64,000 bases of DNA from Opitutales bacterium UBA2995 (GCA_002346535.1 DDZZ01000033.1:55268-119267); one strand, 5' to 3'. Shown: positions 18,368-28,419, counted from the stretch's first letter. Notes: a model not told the origin generated them from the letters alone. A program made the numbers and translations.

Positions 18368-18909
18368 ATGTCTTATAGAAACCATGCGGAAACCAAACCA
18401 ACGATTAAAAGAATTATCGAGCAACTGAACTTATCACTTCTCAAAGATGAGTTCGGGTTGTATGTCCGGGTCTACGAACCCCAATTAAAGGTCGACCATC
18501 AAGCAAAAAAATGCCTGCCAATAATTTATTACGCTCTGACGCCGGAATACCCACAAGACAATCTGCATTGGCTGGCGACTTATGATCATCATGTACCCAT
18601 TGAAGGCGGGTCAACCGATTATTATTATTTTATGGCGATGGCACCATTGAAATGAAAACGATGGGCAGGGGTTTTCCAAAGACTAATCTCAGGCAGTCAG
18701 CTCACCCGGCAACACAAGCAAAGCCACACGCCTTCATCCGGATACTGATTACGTACTTGTTGCTTCGGTAAACAAGCCCGCTTGGCAGGTCATTACCACC
18801 AAAATCGGCGCTGGCCAATCCTTTATCGGTCAATACGAAGGACAAGAATGGGCAACGGAAAGTTTCCTCATAGATTTGATAGGTCCCAATTGGATCGTTG
18901 GTGATTGAT
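18368..18909 (+). pseudogene. DUF985/cupin_5-like protein relic
   Basis: The first 95 codons read as an N-terminal cupin_5 region (RIIEQLNLSLLKDEFGLYVR, then CLPIIYYALTPEYPQDNLHWL and a TDYYYF segment) and hit a stop at 18655. A second frame continues with DGTIEMKTMGRGF, and a third from about 18735 ends with DYVLVASVNKPAWQVI, IGAGQSFIGQYEGQEWAT and a LIGPNWIVGD terminus. The pieces are in the right order for one DUF985 cupin of about 180 residues with at least two frameshifts. These proteins are of unclear function. Confidence 0.6.
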
Positions 18910-18920
18910 TAGGCAGGTTC

Positions 18921-20072
18921 TCAATCAGAATGATTGTTGGGCAGAAATTGGGCAAACATGAAGGAAACGAGTGCAAAACCGGCACCGGCAAAAAATATCA
19001 CTTGATAGCCGTATAGATACCAGGCATAACCTCCCAACAAAGGGACGGTCACTGATGATATATGGTTAAAGGTTACACCCATCGAAAGACTCGGTTTTAA
19101 ATCTTCCGGGGGCGCTATTTTATTGAGGTATGTTGTCAAAGCGATGGCACCGAAAAAGACTGCGTTGTCTATAATATAAAGCACATATAAGGTCGGCCTG
19201 TGGTCGATACTTCCGTATCCAATAAAAACAAAGGTCAATACTGCATAACTGATACTCAGCATTGTGCGCTCACCGAACCGGTCGATCAGTTTTCCAAACC
19301 AACCACCCGTTACTGAAATGATAGCCTGGTTAATGAGGACCAGGGTCATGGTGGTATGGATGGGCATTCCATGCACTTTCACCAGAGCGAAAATAGCGAA
19401 AGTAATGAAGATCTGTTTTCTGCACCCTTGCAAAAATTGAAGAGTATAAAACAACCAATACTTCTTTTTCAGCAGAAAACTGCGATCCACATTCGTAACC
19501 TTCTTCCTCACTGCCCCGAATATCGTTCCTGCTCCCAAAAAACAAGCAACTCCAGCCACAATAAAAAGGCCAGCGTAACCAACATATGAATACGCAACTA
19601 AGCATACCAGGATCATTAAAAACCAGGCGAAGCTTTCTACCGCCCGCAATTGTCCCAAAGCCCAACCTTTGCCACGATCGCCTGAAAACTGAATACCCAT
19701 ACTCTGACTAAGCGGATACCATGCATGGAACCCAATGCTCCAAACCACTGAAAAAACCGTAAACATGAGGACCGTATTCACCTGGGAAAATGCGGCGATA
19801 CCGATCCCCATAAAGATCAGGCATACCATTGCCGCCACCGGAGGCGATAAAGCAATCATGATGGCCAGAAATACAAAATTAAGAAAACCGGGGATTTCAC
19901 GTAACGCCTCGACGACTCCGAGTTCCACGGGCTCAATACCGAGGCGTTCCACAATAAAATTGTGCTGAATCGTTAGCTGGACTCCAAAAAATACACCAAC
20001 CATTCCCGAAGCGAAAGCCAGGCGTCTGAAATCATAGCTCCAATCCGAAATGTCCGGGAAAAAGCCGCGCAT
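18921..20072 (-). CDS. Major facilitator superfamily transporter
   Basis: A 383-residue inner-membrane permease with about twelve hydrophobic segments and the MFS loop GWFGKLIDRFGERTML after the seventh, a variant of the family A-motif. The N-terminus begins MRGFFPDISDWSYDFRRLAF. ATG at 20072 is preferred to the TTG six codons upstream. Its position between two DUF1080-containing genes suggests uptake of a sugar or keto-sugar, but that is inferred from context only. Confidence 0.78.
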   Translation of the reverse strand: MRGFFPDISDWSYDFRRLAFASGMVGVFFGVQLTIQHNFIVERLGIEPVELGVVEALREIPGFLNFVFLAIMIALSPPVAAMVCLIFMGIGIAAFSQVNTVLMFTVFSVVWSIGFHAWYPLSQSMGIQFSGDRGKGWALGQLRAVESFAWFLMILVCLVAYSYVGYAGLFIVAGVACFLGAGTIFGAVRKKVTNVDRSFLLKKKYWLFYTLQFLQGCRKQIFITFAIFALVKVHGMPIHTTMTLVLINQAIISVTGGWFGKLIDRFGERTMLSISYAVLTFVFIGYGSIDHRPTLYVLYIIDNAVFFGAIALTTYLNKIAPPEDLKPSLSMGVTFNHISSVTVPLLGGYAWYLYGYQVIFFAGAGFALVSFMFAQFLPNNHSD

Positions 20073-20302
20073 CCATATAATCAGGATCAATTACTCCGGA
20101 AGCACAAGCAAATGCTTAACGACCTTAGGGAATGGCTTGCCCGACCTGGTCGTCGCCAAAAGGCGAATGAGATCCATCGCAAAACAGGAAACCTCCGCAC
20201 TTGGTACTGGGCACGAAAGATTAGTTAGGAATCGTTCTTCCGCTCGACATTCGGGTCCGAGGCAAGTCAATATCCGGATTTTCAGATAAGATATACCACT
20301 TC

Positions 20303-22378
20303 ATGAAACACATTTCTATTCCCTTTGTTTTATTACTAATTATTCCAGGCCTGCTTCAGGCGCAAAACCGCATCGGAACTGGCAGCATGAAGAATATTTA
20401 TACCCAGTATTGTGCCAGCTGCCACGGACAAAACATGGAAGGCGGTCAGGGAAGCTCCTTGATCGACGATGTCTGGATATACGGCTCAACCGACGCCGAT
20501 ATCGCCAAAGTCATTCGCGAGGGTGTTCCTGAGCTCGGAATGGTCCCTTGGAAGAGCGTGCTCGACGAAGAGCAGATCCGTGGTCTGTTAATTTTAATAC
20601 GCGAACAGAAACAACTGGCGGAAACAACAGGCATTCTGGAAAAGGTAAGACCGCTCGGAGGGATATTTTCGACCGACCTTCACAACTTCAAATTAGAGAA
20701 GGTCACCGAGGTGAATGACATTCTCTGGTCCATTGCATTTTTACCGGATCAATCGATTTTGATTACCCAACGCAATGGAAAGCTCTGGCACATAGTGGAT
20801 GGTCAGAAATCGGAGATTACGGGTATGCCTGAAGTGAGAGACGTAGGTCAAGGCGGCTTGCTCGAGGTGGCACCCCACCCCGATTATGAGAGTAATGGCT
20901 GGGTATATCTGTCCTTCAGCGAAGATTTGGGACATACGATCGAAAGCAAAAATGCCTCCATGACTACTGTGGTCCGTGGGCGCATTAAGAATAACCAATG
21001 GGTGGATGAGGAAGAAATCTTTCGGGTCCCCCCGGGATACCACACAACAAGGGGTGGCCACTACGGATCCCGGTTTGTATTCAAAGACGAGTACCTGTTC
21101 TTTCCAATTGGTGATCGTCAGGAAGGAGATCCTGCCCAGGATTTGACCGTTCCCCATGGAAAAATACACCGCATTTATCACGATGGACGGATACCGGAAG
21201 GAAACCCTTTCTACACCACACCAGGTGCCTACAAATCCATCTGGACCTATGGAAATCGCAATCCTCAGGGTTTGGACATGCACCCGGTTACCGGCGATCT
21301 TTGGTCAACAGAACACGGTCCTCGCGGTGGAGATGAGCTGAACCTCATTCGACCTGCAATTAATTATGGCTGGCCGGTCATCACTTACGGCATGAATTAT
21401 GACGGCACTCCATGGACGGATAAAACCCACATGAAGGGCATGGAACAACCGGTTTTATATTGGTTACCCTCAATTGCCGTTTGCGGGATTGATTTCTACG
21501 ATGGCGACAAATTTCCAGGATGGAAAAACAACCTTCTGGTAGGAGGTATGGCTTCGGAAGAGGTGCAGCGCCTGGTGATCGAGGATCAAAAAGTGATTCA
21601 CCGTGAAACGATACTCAAAAAACAAGGTCGCGTGCGCGACATTGAAACAGGACCTGATGGCACTATTTACGTGGCCCTGAACACGCGGGGACCGAATTCT
21701 GGAGCCCTCTACAAATTTGTTCCACTGGGAGAACCGCGTTGGACCAGCCTTTTCAACGGACGAGACCTTTCTGGTTGGGAGGTGCGTGATGGAGCTTCAA
21801 CCGTGCTGGTAGACGATGGGACCCTGGTAGCCTTCCACCAGGATCCAACTTCTCATACCTACCTGACCTCCAAGAAAAGTTATGGCGATTTTATCATGGA
21901 GCTCGATGTAAAAGTCGTCGGCGATTTAAATTCCGGCATCCTCCTGCGCGGCCAAAGTAATTCCCACTTTCGTAATGGAAAGGTCCATGGTTATCAAATG
22001 GAAATCGATCAGTCCGACCGTAAATGGACAGGGGGAATCTATGAAGAAATGGGCCGAGGCTGGTTATACTCGTTGGAAGGTAAAGCAGATGCGCAAAAAG
22101 CCTACCGGCCTTCAGACTGGAATCATTATCGGATCGAAGCCATCGGCTCGCACTTCCGTATCTGGGTAAACGATGTTCCCACCTTGAATATGGTCGACAA
22201 AAAAATGACCAAAGGTGTCATTGGTTTTCAAATACAAAAGCTACCCAAGAACGGAGGCGGGGGTGCCGTCTACATACGCAATGTGCGCATCATCTCCGAT
22301 GAAGCTGGCAATCACATCAACAGTATTGCAATCCCCGAACAGGCAATTGATGAAGTTGCTGTATTAGGCGGCCTATGA
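20303..22378 (+). CDS. Cytochrome c - glucose/sorbosone dehydrogenase - DUF1080 fusion protein
   Basis: A 691-residue periplasmic three-domain protein. A signal peptide covers about residues 1-20 (LLQAQ cleavage region). A class I cytochrome c domain follows with CASCH at 37-41. Residues about 115-480 form a GSDH-type six-bladed propeller like PQQ-dependent aldose sugar dehydrogenases (WSIAFLPDQSILITQRNGKL, then GGHYGSRFVF, GNRNPQGLDMHP and EHGPRGGDELNLI). Residues about 487-675 form a DUF1080 domain (SLFNGRDLSGWE to VYIRNVRII). The natural reading is oxidation of a sugar with electrons passed to the attached haem, and hydrolysis or binding of the keto-sugar by the last domain. The downstream ThuA gene overlaps by four bases. 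Confidence 0.85.
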   Translation: MKHISIPFVLLLIIPGLLQAQNRIGTGSMKNIYTQYCASCHGQNMEGGQGSSLIDDVWIYGSTDADIAKVIREGVPELGMVPWKSVLDEEQIRGLLILIREQKQLAETTGILEKVRPLGGIFSTDLHNFKLEKVTEVNDILWSIAFLPDQSILITQRNGKLWHIVDGQKSEITGMPEVRDVGQGGLLEVAPHPDYESNGWVYLSFSEDLGHTIESKNASMTTVVRGRIKNNQWVDEEEIFRVPPGYHTTRGGHYGSRFVFKDEYLFFPIGDRQEGDPAQDLTVPHGKIHRIYHDGRIPEGNPFYTTPGAYKSIWTYGNRNPQGLDMHPVTGDLWSTEHGPRGGDELNLIRPAINYGWPVITYGMNYDGTPWTDKTHMKGMEQPVLYWLPSIAVCGIDFYDGDKFPGWKNNLLVGGMASEEVQRLVIEDQKVIHRETILKKQGRVRDIETGPDGTIYVALNTRGPNSGALYKFVPLGEPRWTSLFNGRDLSGWEVRDGASTVLVDDGTLVAFHQDPTSHTYLTSKKSYGDFIMELDVKVVGDLNSGILLRGQSNSHFRNGKVHGYQMEIDQSDRKWTGGIYEEMGRGWLYSLEGKADAQKAYRPSDWNHYRIEAIGSHFRIWVNDVPTLNMVDKKMTKGVIGFQIQKLPKNGGGGAVYIRNVRIISDEAGNHINSIAIPEQAIDEVAVLGGL

Positions 22379-23787
22379 TGCCTGGAAAAATTTTTATCTG
22401 GGGGACGCTTTTTCATTGTATCCTCACCTCGGCTCTTTTCAGTGCGGATAAGAAAATTCTCTTACTGGCCGGCAAACCGAGCCACGGCTGGAACGCCCAT
22501 GAATTTGTAGCAGGGAGCGAACTTCTTGCTGAATGTTTGAACGAAGGTGGCCTGAATATTAGGACGATTGTTAGTGAAGGTTGGCCAGACAATGAAGCCA
22601 CGCTGAAGGATTTGGCGAGTGTGGTAATTTACACAGACGGAGAAGACCTGCATGTGGCTAAGGGCCAGACCGAAACCCTAAAAAAGCTTCATTCTAACGG
22701 CGTCGGATTAGTCCTCCTCCACTATGCACTGGAAGGTGCCGACGCCAATATGAACCAATTTTATTTTGATTCTATCGGCGGTTTCTTCGAGATCGACTGG
22801 TCGGTGAATCCTAACTGGACACCGGATAAGCTTATTCTGGGCGTCCATCCCATCACTTCCGGAGTCGGTTCCTTTCTGTTCGAAGACGAATGGTATTTCC
22901 ACATGCGGTTTCGTGAGAACATGACGGGAATATCACCGATTCTTTCCACCCACCCCACCGAATCCGTCCTCGGAAAGGATGGACCTCGTTCGGGAAATCC
23001 TGCCCTACGGGAAGAATTGAACAATGAGGTGATCCAGCACCTGGCCTGGGCTGCTGAAAATGGAGAGAAGGGACGTGGCTTTGCCCTGACTGGAGGCAAC
23101 TATCATCACAATTGGTCCGATGATGATTTTCGAAAACTGGTCTTGAATGGAATTATTTGGACTGCCGGCCTGGACGTCCCAAGCGGAGGAGTAACTTCAA
23201 AGGTTTTAGGCCTAATCCGATACAAAACTATCAGTGAAGCTATTGCACGAAATGATCTCGATGACGTAAAGAGGCACGTGGAAAAAAACCCTGATGTGGT
23301 CAACACTCTTGGCCGGTCAAAAATGACCCCGCTCCACGAAGCAATCATGCGTAAACGACCCGACGCAGCTCTGATTCTCCTCCAAGGAAATGCAGACCCC
23401 AACATAACTACCTCCGGCAGCCAAACATCCATGCACCTGGCTATAGACCGCAATTTACTAGAGGTTGCAGCAGCCTTGCTTGAAGTTGGTGTTGATCTAA
23501 GTGTCCGTGACAGCCAGGGATGGACCGCGCTCCATTTGGCCGCTGCAAAGAACCGAAACGAAATCGCAAAACTGCTTATCGAAAACGGCGCCGATGTGAA
23601 ACGCCTCAGTGCCGGCGGCGGCACGCCGCTTCACGAAGCTGCAGTCGGAGGCGATGCAGATCTGATCCATTTACTTCTGGAAGCTGGTATCGACCCCAAA
23701 ATCATTTCCGATCATAACAAGTCCGCATTGGACATCGCCATGGAATACGAAAATTCCGTGGCGGTTAAAATATTGTGCAATCTGTAA
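22375..23787 (+). CDS. ThuA-like domain - ankyrin repeat fusion protein
   Basis: A 470-residue protein with a probable signal peptide (FIWGTLFHCILTSALFSAD), a ThuA-like trehalose-utilisation domain over residues about 25-270 (KILLLAGKPSHGWNAHEF, then GVGLVLLHYALEG and ALTGGNYHHNW), and at least five ankyrin repeats over residues about 285-468, with consensus cores such as TPLHEAI, TALHLAAAKNRNEIAKLLIE and TPLHEAAVGGD. The ThuA fold is a glutamine-amidotransferase-like domain tied to disaccharide metabolism. The start overlaps the previous stop (ATGA). The ankyrin tail suggests docking to a protein partner, possibly in the periplasm. Confidence 0.85.
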   Translation: MMPGKIFIWGTLFHCILTSALFSADKKILLLAGKPSHGWNAHEFVAGSELLAECLNEGGLNIRTIVSEGWPDNEATLKDLASVVIYTDGEDLHVAKGQTETLKKLHSNGVGLVLLHYALEGADANMNQFYFDSIGGFFEIDWSVNPNWTPDKLILGVHPITSGVGSFLFEDEWYFHMRFRENMTGISPILSTHPTESVLGKDGPRSGNPALREELNNEVIQHLAWAAENGEKGRGFALTGGNYHHNWSDDDFRKLVLNGIIWTAGLDVPSGGVTSKVLGLIRYKTISEAIARNDLDDVKRHVEKNPDVVNTLGRSKMTPLHEAIMRKRPDAALILLQGNADPNITTSGSQTSMHLAIDRNLLEVAAALLEVGVDLSVRDSQGWTALHLAAAKNRNEIAKLLIENGADVKRLSAGGGTPLHEAAVGGDADLIHLLLEAGIDPKIISDHNKSALDIAMEYENSVAVKILCNL

Positions 23788-23830
23788 GCGCGGTATAACA
23801 GAAAACGAGTATACTTGGATCTAAAAACGA

Positions 23831-25003
23831 CTACAACTTACTCAAAAATCTTTCGATCCGGTCCAGGGCTTCGCCGATATTTTCGATGGAGTTTGCATAT
23901 GAGAAACGTAGGAACCCCTGGCCGAATTCTCCAAACCCATCCCCGGCTAAACAAGCCACACCAGCTTCGTCGAGTAAGCGACCTTCCAATTCCTTGGAAT
24001 GTAATGGAATATCAGATACATTAGCAAAAGCGTAAAAGGCCCCTTTGGGCACGCGACAGGAAATTCCTGGTATCTTGTTCAAGCCTTCAATGAAGAAATC
24101 CCTTCGATTGCGGAAGGCCTGTAGCATTTGGGCCACTGAATCCTGAGGGCCAGTTAATGCCTCAATTCCGGCGCGTTGGGAAAATGACGCCGTGCAGCTG
24201 TTGCTGTTTACCATAAGAAGTTCGACCGATTCCACCATCCACTCCGGAAAAACTCCATAACCCAAACGCCAACCGGTCATGGAATACGTTTTGGAAAACC
24301 CATCCAGGAGGACAGTCCGATCCTTGGCGCCTTCAAACTGGGTAACCGATTGAAAATCGTCGTCGTAGATCAGTTCGCTATAAATTTCATCGGCCAATAT
24401 CAATACATCGTGCTTATCGCAGATTGCGGCTATCGCTTCCAAGTCGTCTTTTTTGAGGATACCTCCCGTTGGATTTTGCGGAGAGTTGAGAAAAAGGAGT
24501 TTTGTTTTATCATTCACACGTGCCTCGAGCTCGTCGATTTCAAAGCTGAAATCGTTTTTCTCCGCTAGTGGAAGCGGAACACCTTTGCCTCCAATATAAT
24601 CGATGAGCGATTTGTAGACCGGAAATCCAGGATCCGGATACACCACTTCATCGCCTGGTTCGACTACCGATAGAATGGCATAAAACACCACCGGTTTGGC
24701 CCCCGGGGTCACTACGACCTGAGATCCTTTTACATCGATACCTCGGGTTCTGGAAATGTGCTCAGCAATAATGTCTCGAAAATCCGGATGCCCGCAAGTC
24801 GGACCGTAACTAGTAAATCCATCATCAATGGCCTGTTTTCCAACCGCACATATATTTTCGGGAGTAGGAAAGTCAGGTTGTCCTATCTCAAGGTGGACAA
24901 TGTCCTTGCCTTGACTTTCCAACTGTTTGGCTTTGGCCAACACTTTGAAGGCCGATTCTGTGCCCAATTGCTGAACAGCATTTGTCAAATACATGGTTGG
25001 CAT
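23831..25003 (-). CDS. Class I/II pyridoxal-phosphate aminotransferase
   Basis: A 390-residue fold-type I aminotransferase similar to aspartate aminotransferases. Visible motifs: LEIGQPDFPTPE near the N-terminus, the PGAKPVVFYAI cofactor region, NSPQNPTGG for substrate and cofactor, ILADEIYSELIY with the PLP-binding aspartate, and the Schiff-base lysine in DGFSKTYSMTGWRLGYG. The longest frame begins with TTG at 25018; ATG at 25003 (MPTMYL) is preferred. The amino donor and acceptor cannot be assigned. It faces the ThuA gene tail-to-tail. Confidence 0.88.
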   Translation of the reverse strand: MPTMYLTNAVQQLGTESAFKVLAKAKQLESQGKDIVHLEIGQPDFPTPENICAVGKQAIDDGFTSYGPTCGHPDFRDIIAEHISRTRGIDVKGSQVVVTPGAKPVVFYAILSVVEPGDEVVYPDPGFPVYKSLIDYIGGKGVPLPLAEKNDFSFEIDELEARVNDKTKLLFLNSPQNPTGGILKKDDLEAIAAICDKHDVLILADEIYSELIYDDDFQSVTQFEGAKDRTVLLDGFSKTYSMTGWRLGYGVFPEWMVESVELLMVNSNSCTASFSQRAGIEALTGPQDSVAQMLQAFRNRRDFFIEGLNKIPGISCRVPKGAFYAFANVSDIPLHSKELEGRLLDEAGVACLAGDGFGEFGQGFLRFSYANSIENIGEALDRIERFLSKL

Positions 25004-25113
25004 GCTAACTGCCCGCAAGAAAACCCAACAAGCACAAATCCAACTATTTCGACCTGGATTAATCCAAAAATCAATTACAATTAACTATTGGAATTCCTAC
25101 TAAGGGGCTTGCA

Positions 25114-25335
25114 TTGACTCGAACCCTAATCCCCCAACATTTCCTGCCAATAGAGGAGCTCCTCACTATGAAAGGCTATGTCGAGCGCGGAAAGACGACC
25201 ATTCAGCGTTGTGTTATGTGTAACAAAGTGGGTGATGTAGGTATCGACTATGGTCCATCGCTAAACGGTTGGAGTCAAAAGCAAGGCTTTAATACAAGAA
25301 TAATACCGGGTAACGGACCTACCAGATTCAAATAA
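25114..25335 (+). pseudogene. Relic of a PVC-type haem-binding (cytochrome c) domain
   Basis: About 60 codons match the C-terminal haem-binding domain of large planctomycete and verrucomicrobial membrane-bound dehydrogenases: GYVERGKTTIQRCVMCNKVG followed by DVGIDYGPSLNGWSQKQ. The haem motif, normally CxxCH, reads CVMCN, so the axial histidine is gone. The frame stops shortly after and no upstream dehydrogenase remains. It is best read as the last trace of a deleted gene. Confidence 0.6.
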
Positions 25336-25483
25336 ATTCGAATTCATAGGGCAAATTAACCTTTTGGGCATGTCTTATTCAAAAAATCGCTCAAAATTAT
25401 TGACGGTTGAGCAGAAGCCTTTTGGTGTTAACGGCTTCCAAAATCCCGGGTAGATCTCGATTCATTCGGGCTAAAAATACAAC

Positions 25484-27715
25484 ATGACATCAAACACAAC
25501 GAAAATCATTTACACCAAAACGGATGAAGCGCCGGCATTAGCCACCCACTCCCTGCTTCCCGTCATCGAAGCCTTCACAAGTGTAGCGGGAGTTACGGTC
25601 GAAACCAGAGACATTTCCCTAGCTGGAAGAATTCTAGCAAACTTTCCCGATAATTTATCGGATGAAAAAAGACTAGGGGATCACCTGACTGAGCTGGGAG
25701 AACTGGCAAAAAAACCTGAAGCCAACATCATCAAACTGCCCAATATCAGTGCATCGATTCCCCAGCTGACGGCAGCCATTGAAGAGCTACAAAGCCAAGG
25801 CTATCAGGTACCGGATTATCCTGAAGAACCGGATACTGAAGAAGAAAAGGAAATACAGGCACGCTATGCCAAGGTATTAGGGAGTGCCGTGAACCCCGTA
25901 TTGCGGGAAGGCAATTCTGACCGACGCGCTCCAGGATCAGTGAAAGCCTTCGCCAAGAAAAACCCACACCCCATGGGTGCCTGGTCCTCTGATTCAAAAT
26001 CGCATGTGTCCAGTATGATCGGGGGAGATTTCTACGGTAGTGAAAAATCAACTACAATTAGCGTGGCCACTGATTTCAAAATCGAATTTGTATCGAAGGA
26101 CGGAACTACAACTGAGCTGAGAGGTCCGGCTCCACTCCAGACAGGAGAGGTAATTGACGCCTCGATCATGAGTAAATCCGCTCTCAGGAGTTTTCTGGCT
26201 CAGCAAATTCAGGAAGCGAAAGAGCAAGATGTTCTACTGTCTCTTCACCTGAAAGCGACCATGATGAAGGTTTCCGATCCCATCCTCTTTGGACACATGG
26301 TTTCGGAGTTTTATGCACCGGTGTTTGAAAAACACGCAGACCTTCTTGAGAAATTGGGAGTGGATCCCAACAACGGTTTCGGTGACCTGGAAAGCAAGAT
26401 CAAGGCTCTACCGGAAGACAAGCGGTCGGAAATCGAGGCCGATATTCAGAGCTGTTATGAAAACCGACCTGCCCTCGCTATGGTTAATTCCGATAAGGGG
26501 ATTACCAACTTTCAAGTCCCGAGCGATATCATCATCGATGCGTCCATGCCGGCTGCGATTCGGGCTTCGGGCCAAATGTGGGGACCAGATGGCAAACAAA
26601 AGGACACCAAATATGTCATTCCGGACCGTTCTTACTCAGGAGTCTACAAAGCAACCATCGATTTTTGCAGAGAGAATGGGGCCTTTGATCCTTCAACCAT
26701 GGGAACTGTACCAAACGTCGGTCTCATGGCCCAGAAAGCAGAAGAGTATGGCTCGCACGACAAGACCTTTCAGGCCACAGACTCAGGAACCATCCGTGCC
26801 ATAGATTCATCCGGTGCAGTGCTTCTCGAACAAGCGGTTAAAGAAGGTGATGTCTTTAGGATGTGTCAGACCAAGGATGCACCTATCCAGGACTGGGTAA
26901 AACTGGCAGTGAATCGGGCACGGGCCACAGGTTGGCCGGCGGTGTTCTGGTTGGATAAAAATCGTGCACACGATATTGAAATAATTAAAAAGGTTAACGC
27001 GTACTTACCAAACCATGACACGAATGGATTGGAACTACACATCAAGGCCCCGGTAGATGCGACTCAATTTAGTTTGGAACGGATTCAAAGGGGTGAAAAT
27101 ACAATCTCCGTCACGGGAAACGTCCTCCGCGATTACCTAACCGACCTGTTTCCGATCCTCGAATTGGGAACCAGTGCAAAGATGTTATCGATTGTTCCTC
27201 TCATGAATGGAGGTGGACTTTTCGAAACCGGGGCCGGAGGCTCGGCACCTAAACACGTTCAGCAATTCAATTCAGAAGGCCATTTGCGTTGGGATTCCTT
27301 GGGAGAGTTTCTTGCACTGGCAGTCTCAATGGAACACTTGGCGAACGCTTTTGACAACGAAATAGCCCGTGTTCTTGGTAAAACTTTAGACCTTGCTACC
27401 GGAGAGTTTCTCGAGAACAACAAATCGCCCTCGAGGAAGGTCAATGAGCTGGATAATCGGGGAAGCCATTTCTACCTGACGCTATACTGGGCCAAAGCCT
27501 TGGCCCGGCAGACAGACGACGCAGAACTCGCAGCCAAGTTTGCTGCGTTGGCCGAGGAGCTGTCCAGGAACGAAACGACCATTATAGAAGAACTAAACGC
27601 CACTCAAGGTTCACCGGTCGACATCGGCGGTTACTACCATCCGGATACAGAACAAACCTTTGCGGCCATGCGCCCGAGTCCGACCTTCAATCAAGCGCTA
27701 AAATCGCTTCGCTAA
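25484..27715 (+). CDS. icd: NADP-dependent isocitrate dehydrogenase, monomeric type
   Basis: Oxidises isocitrate to 2-oxoglutarate with NADP+ in the TCA cycle. 743 residues, the size of the about 80 kDa monomeric family. The N-terminus KIIYTKTDEAPALATHSLLP and the substrate and metal motifs (LSLHLKATMMKVSDPILFGH, YVIPDRSYSGVY and VFWLDKNRAHD) are intact. The C-terminal part has LFETGAGGSAPKHVQQF. It is a stand-alone gene between relics. Malate synthase G lies 7.5 kb downstream, but no isocitrate lyase is present in the window. Confidence 0.95.
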   Translation: MTSNTTKIIYTKTDEAPALATHSLLPVIEAFTSVAGVTVETRDISLAGRILANFPDNLSDEKRLGDHLTELGELAKKPEANIIKLPNISASIPQLTAAIEELQSQGYQVPDYPEEPDTEEEKEIQARYAKVLGSAVNPVLREGNSDRRAPGSVKAFAKKNPHPMGAWSSDSKSHVSSMIGGDFYGSEKSTTISVATDFKIEFVSKDGTTTELRGPAPLQTGEVIDASIMSKSALRSFLAQQIQEAKEQDVLLSLHLKATMMKVSDPILFGHMVSEFYAPVFEKHADLLEKLGVDPNNGFGDLESKIKALPEDKRSEIEADIQSCYENRPALAMVNSDKGITNFQVPSDIIIDASMPAAIRASGQMWGPDGKQKDTKYVIPDRSYSGVYKATIDFCRENGAFDPSTMGTVPNVGLMAQKAEEYGSHDKTFQATDSGTIRAIDSSGAVLLEQAVKEGDVFRMCQTKDAPIQDWVKLAVNRARATGWPAVFWLDKNRAHDIEIIKKVNAYLPNHDTNGLELHIKAPVDATQFSLERIQRGENTISVTGNVLRDYLTDLFPILELGTSAKMLSIVPLMNGGGLFETGAGGSAPKHVQQFNSEGHLRWDSLGEFLALAVSMEHLANAFDNEIARVLGKTLDLATGEFLENNKSPSRKVNELDNRGSHFYLTLYWAKALARQTDDAELAAKFAALAEELSRNETTIIEELNATQGSPVDIGGYYHPDTEQTFAAMRPSPTFNQALKSLR

Positions 27716-27865
27716 AGCAATCGCCAATTTTAGTGTACGTCGTACTGAAGCAGGTTTTCTGAATCGTATACGAAAATACGATCAGGATTCGAGGCATACA
27801 AATTAGCGGCAAAAGCATGCGGGAAGAATGTCGATTTTACCGCAGTGATGTGATAACTTTGGCAT

Positions 27866-28419
27866 GCGTGTTCAAAACGTGAAAGATGCCAACCATTTGA
27901 AAGTCCGGCTTTCCGCAGATACCAGTACCGATTCGATTTTACTCGTAGTTAGCAGAGTCAATGATCCAGAAACAAAAACCATGACCAGGTCTGGGAGCGC
28001 TTGACAGAAGTCATTTTCGATACGCTTCCATTATCCGCAAAGTTGGGTGTCAGAATCCTACTGGAAAACGTCGGCAACGGATTTTGCGGCAAACCCTAGA
28101 ACTGGATTGAGTATCTGGCCCAATTCAAAAGTCCTTGGGTCGGTGCTTTTTTTGACATCGGCAATCACCAAAGTCGAGGGGTGCCACAAACTGGATTAGA
28201 ATACTAGGCAAGCGAATTGTTAAATTGGATATCAAAGACCATCTTTCCGGCTGCAGGAAAAACTGCGACTTCTTCGAAGAGGATGTCAATTGGGCCGAAA
28301 TCAGGCAGGAAGTTGGCCGCATTCAATCCAATGGATGGTCCACATTAGTGTCCGTAGGAGACGCCGACCGTATCCTTCAGGTCGCTGAACGCATGGGCCG
28401 GGCGCTCGGTATTGAATAA
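27866..28419 (+). pseudogene. Sugar phosphate isomerase/epimerase (TIM barrel) relic
   Basis: The second half of a xylose-isomerase-like TIM barrel spread over frames: DSILLVVSRVNDPETKT, then LTEVIFDTLPLSAKLGVRI with LLENVGNGFCGK and a TAG, then SPWVGAFFDIGNHQSRG and a further TAG. The last 65 codons are open: GKRIVKLDIKDHLSGC, then an EEDVNWAEIRQEVGRIQSNG segment, ending in AERMGRALGIE. The metal-binding glutamate (LLEN) and FDIGNH are recognisable. At least two stops and one frameshift make it inactive. Confidence 0.7.

Noticed and set aside
20091..20302. Coding-like stretch with LNDLREWLARPGRRQKANEI upstream of the dehydrogenase fusion
   Set aside because: Short, interrupted by a stop and not recognised; too weak to list as a pseudogene.
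27732..27840. Coding-like 36 codons on the minus strand ending QYDVH at about 27733
   Set aside because: The composition (FFPHAFAANLYASNPDRIFV) looks like protein, but it is too short to assign and has no start. It may be a further relic.
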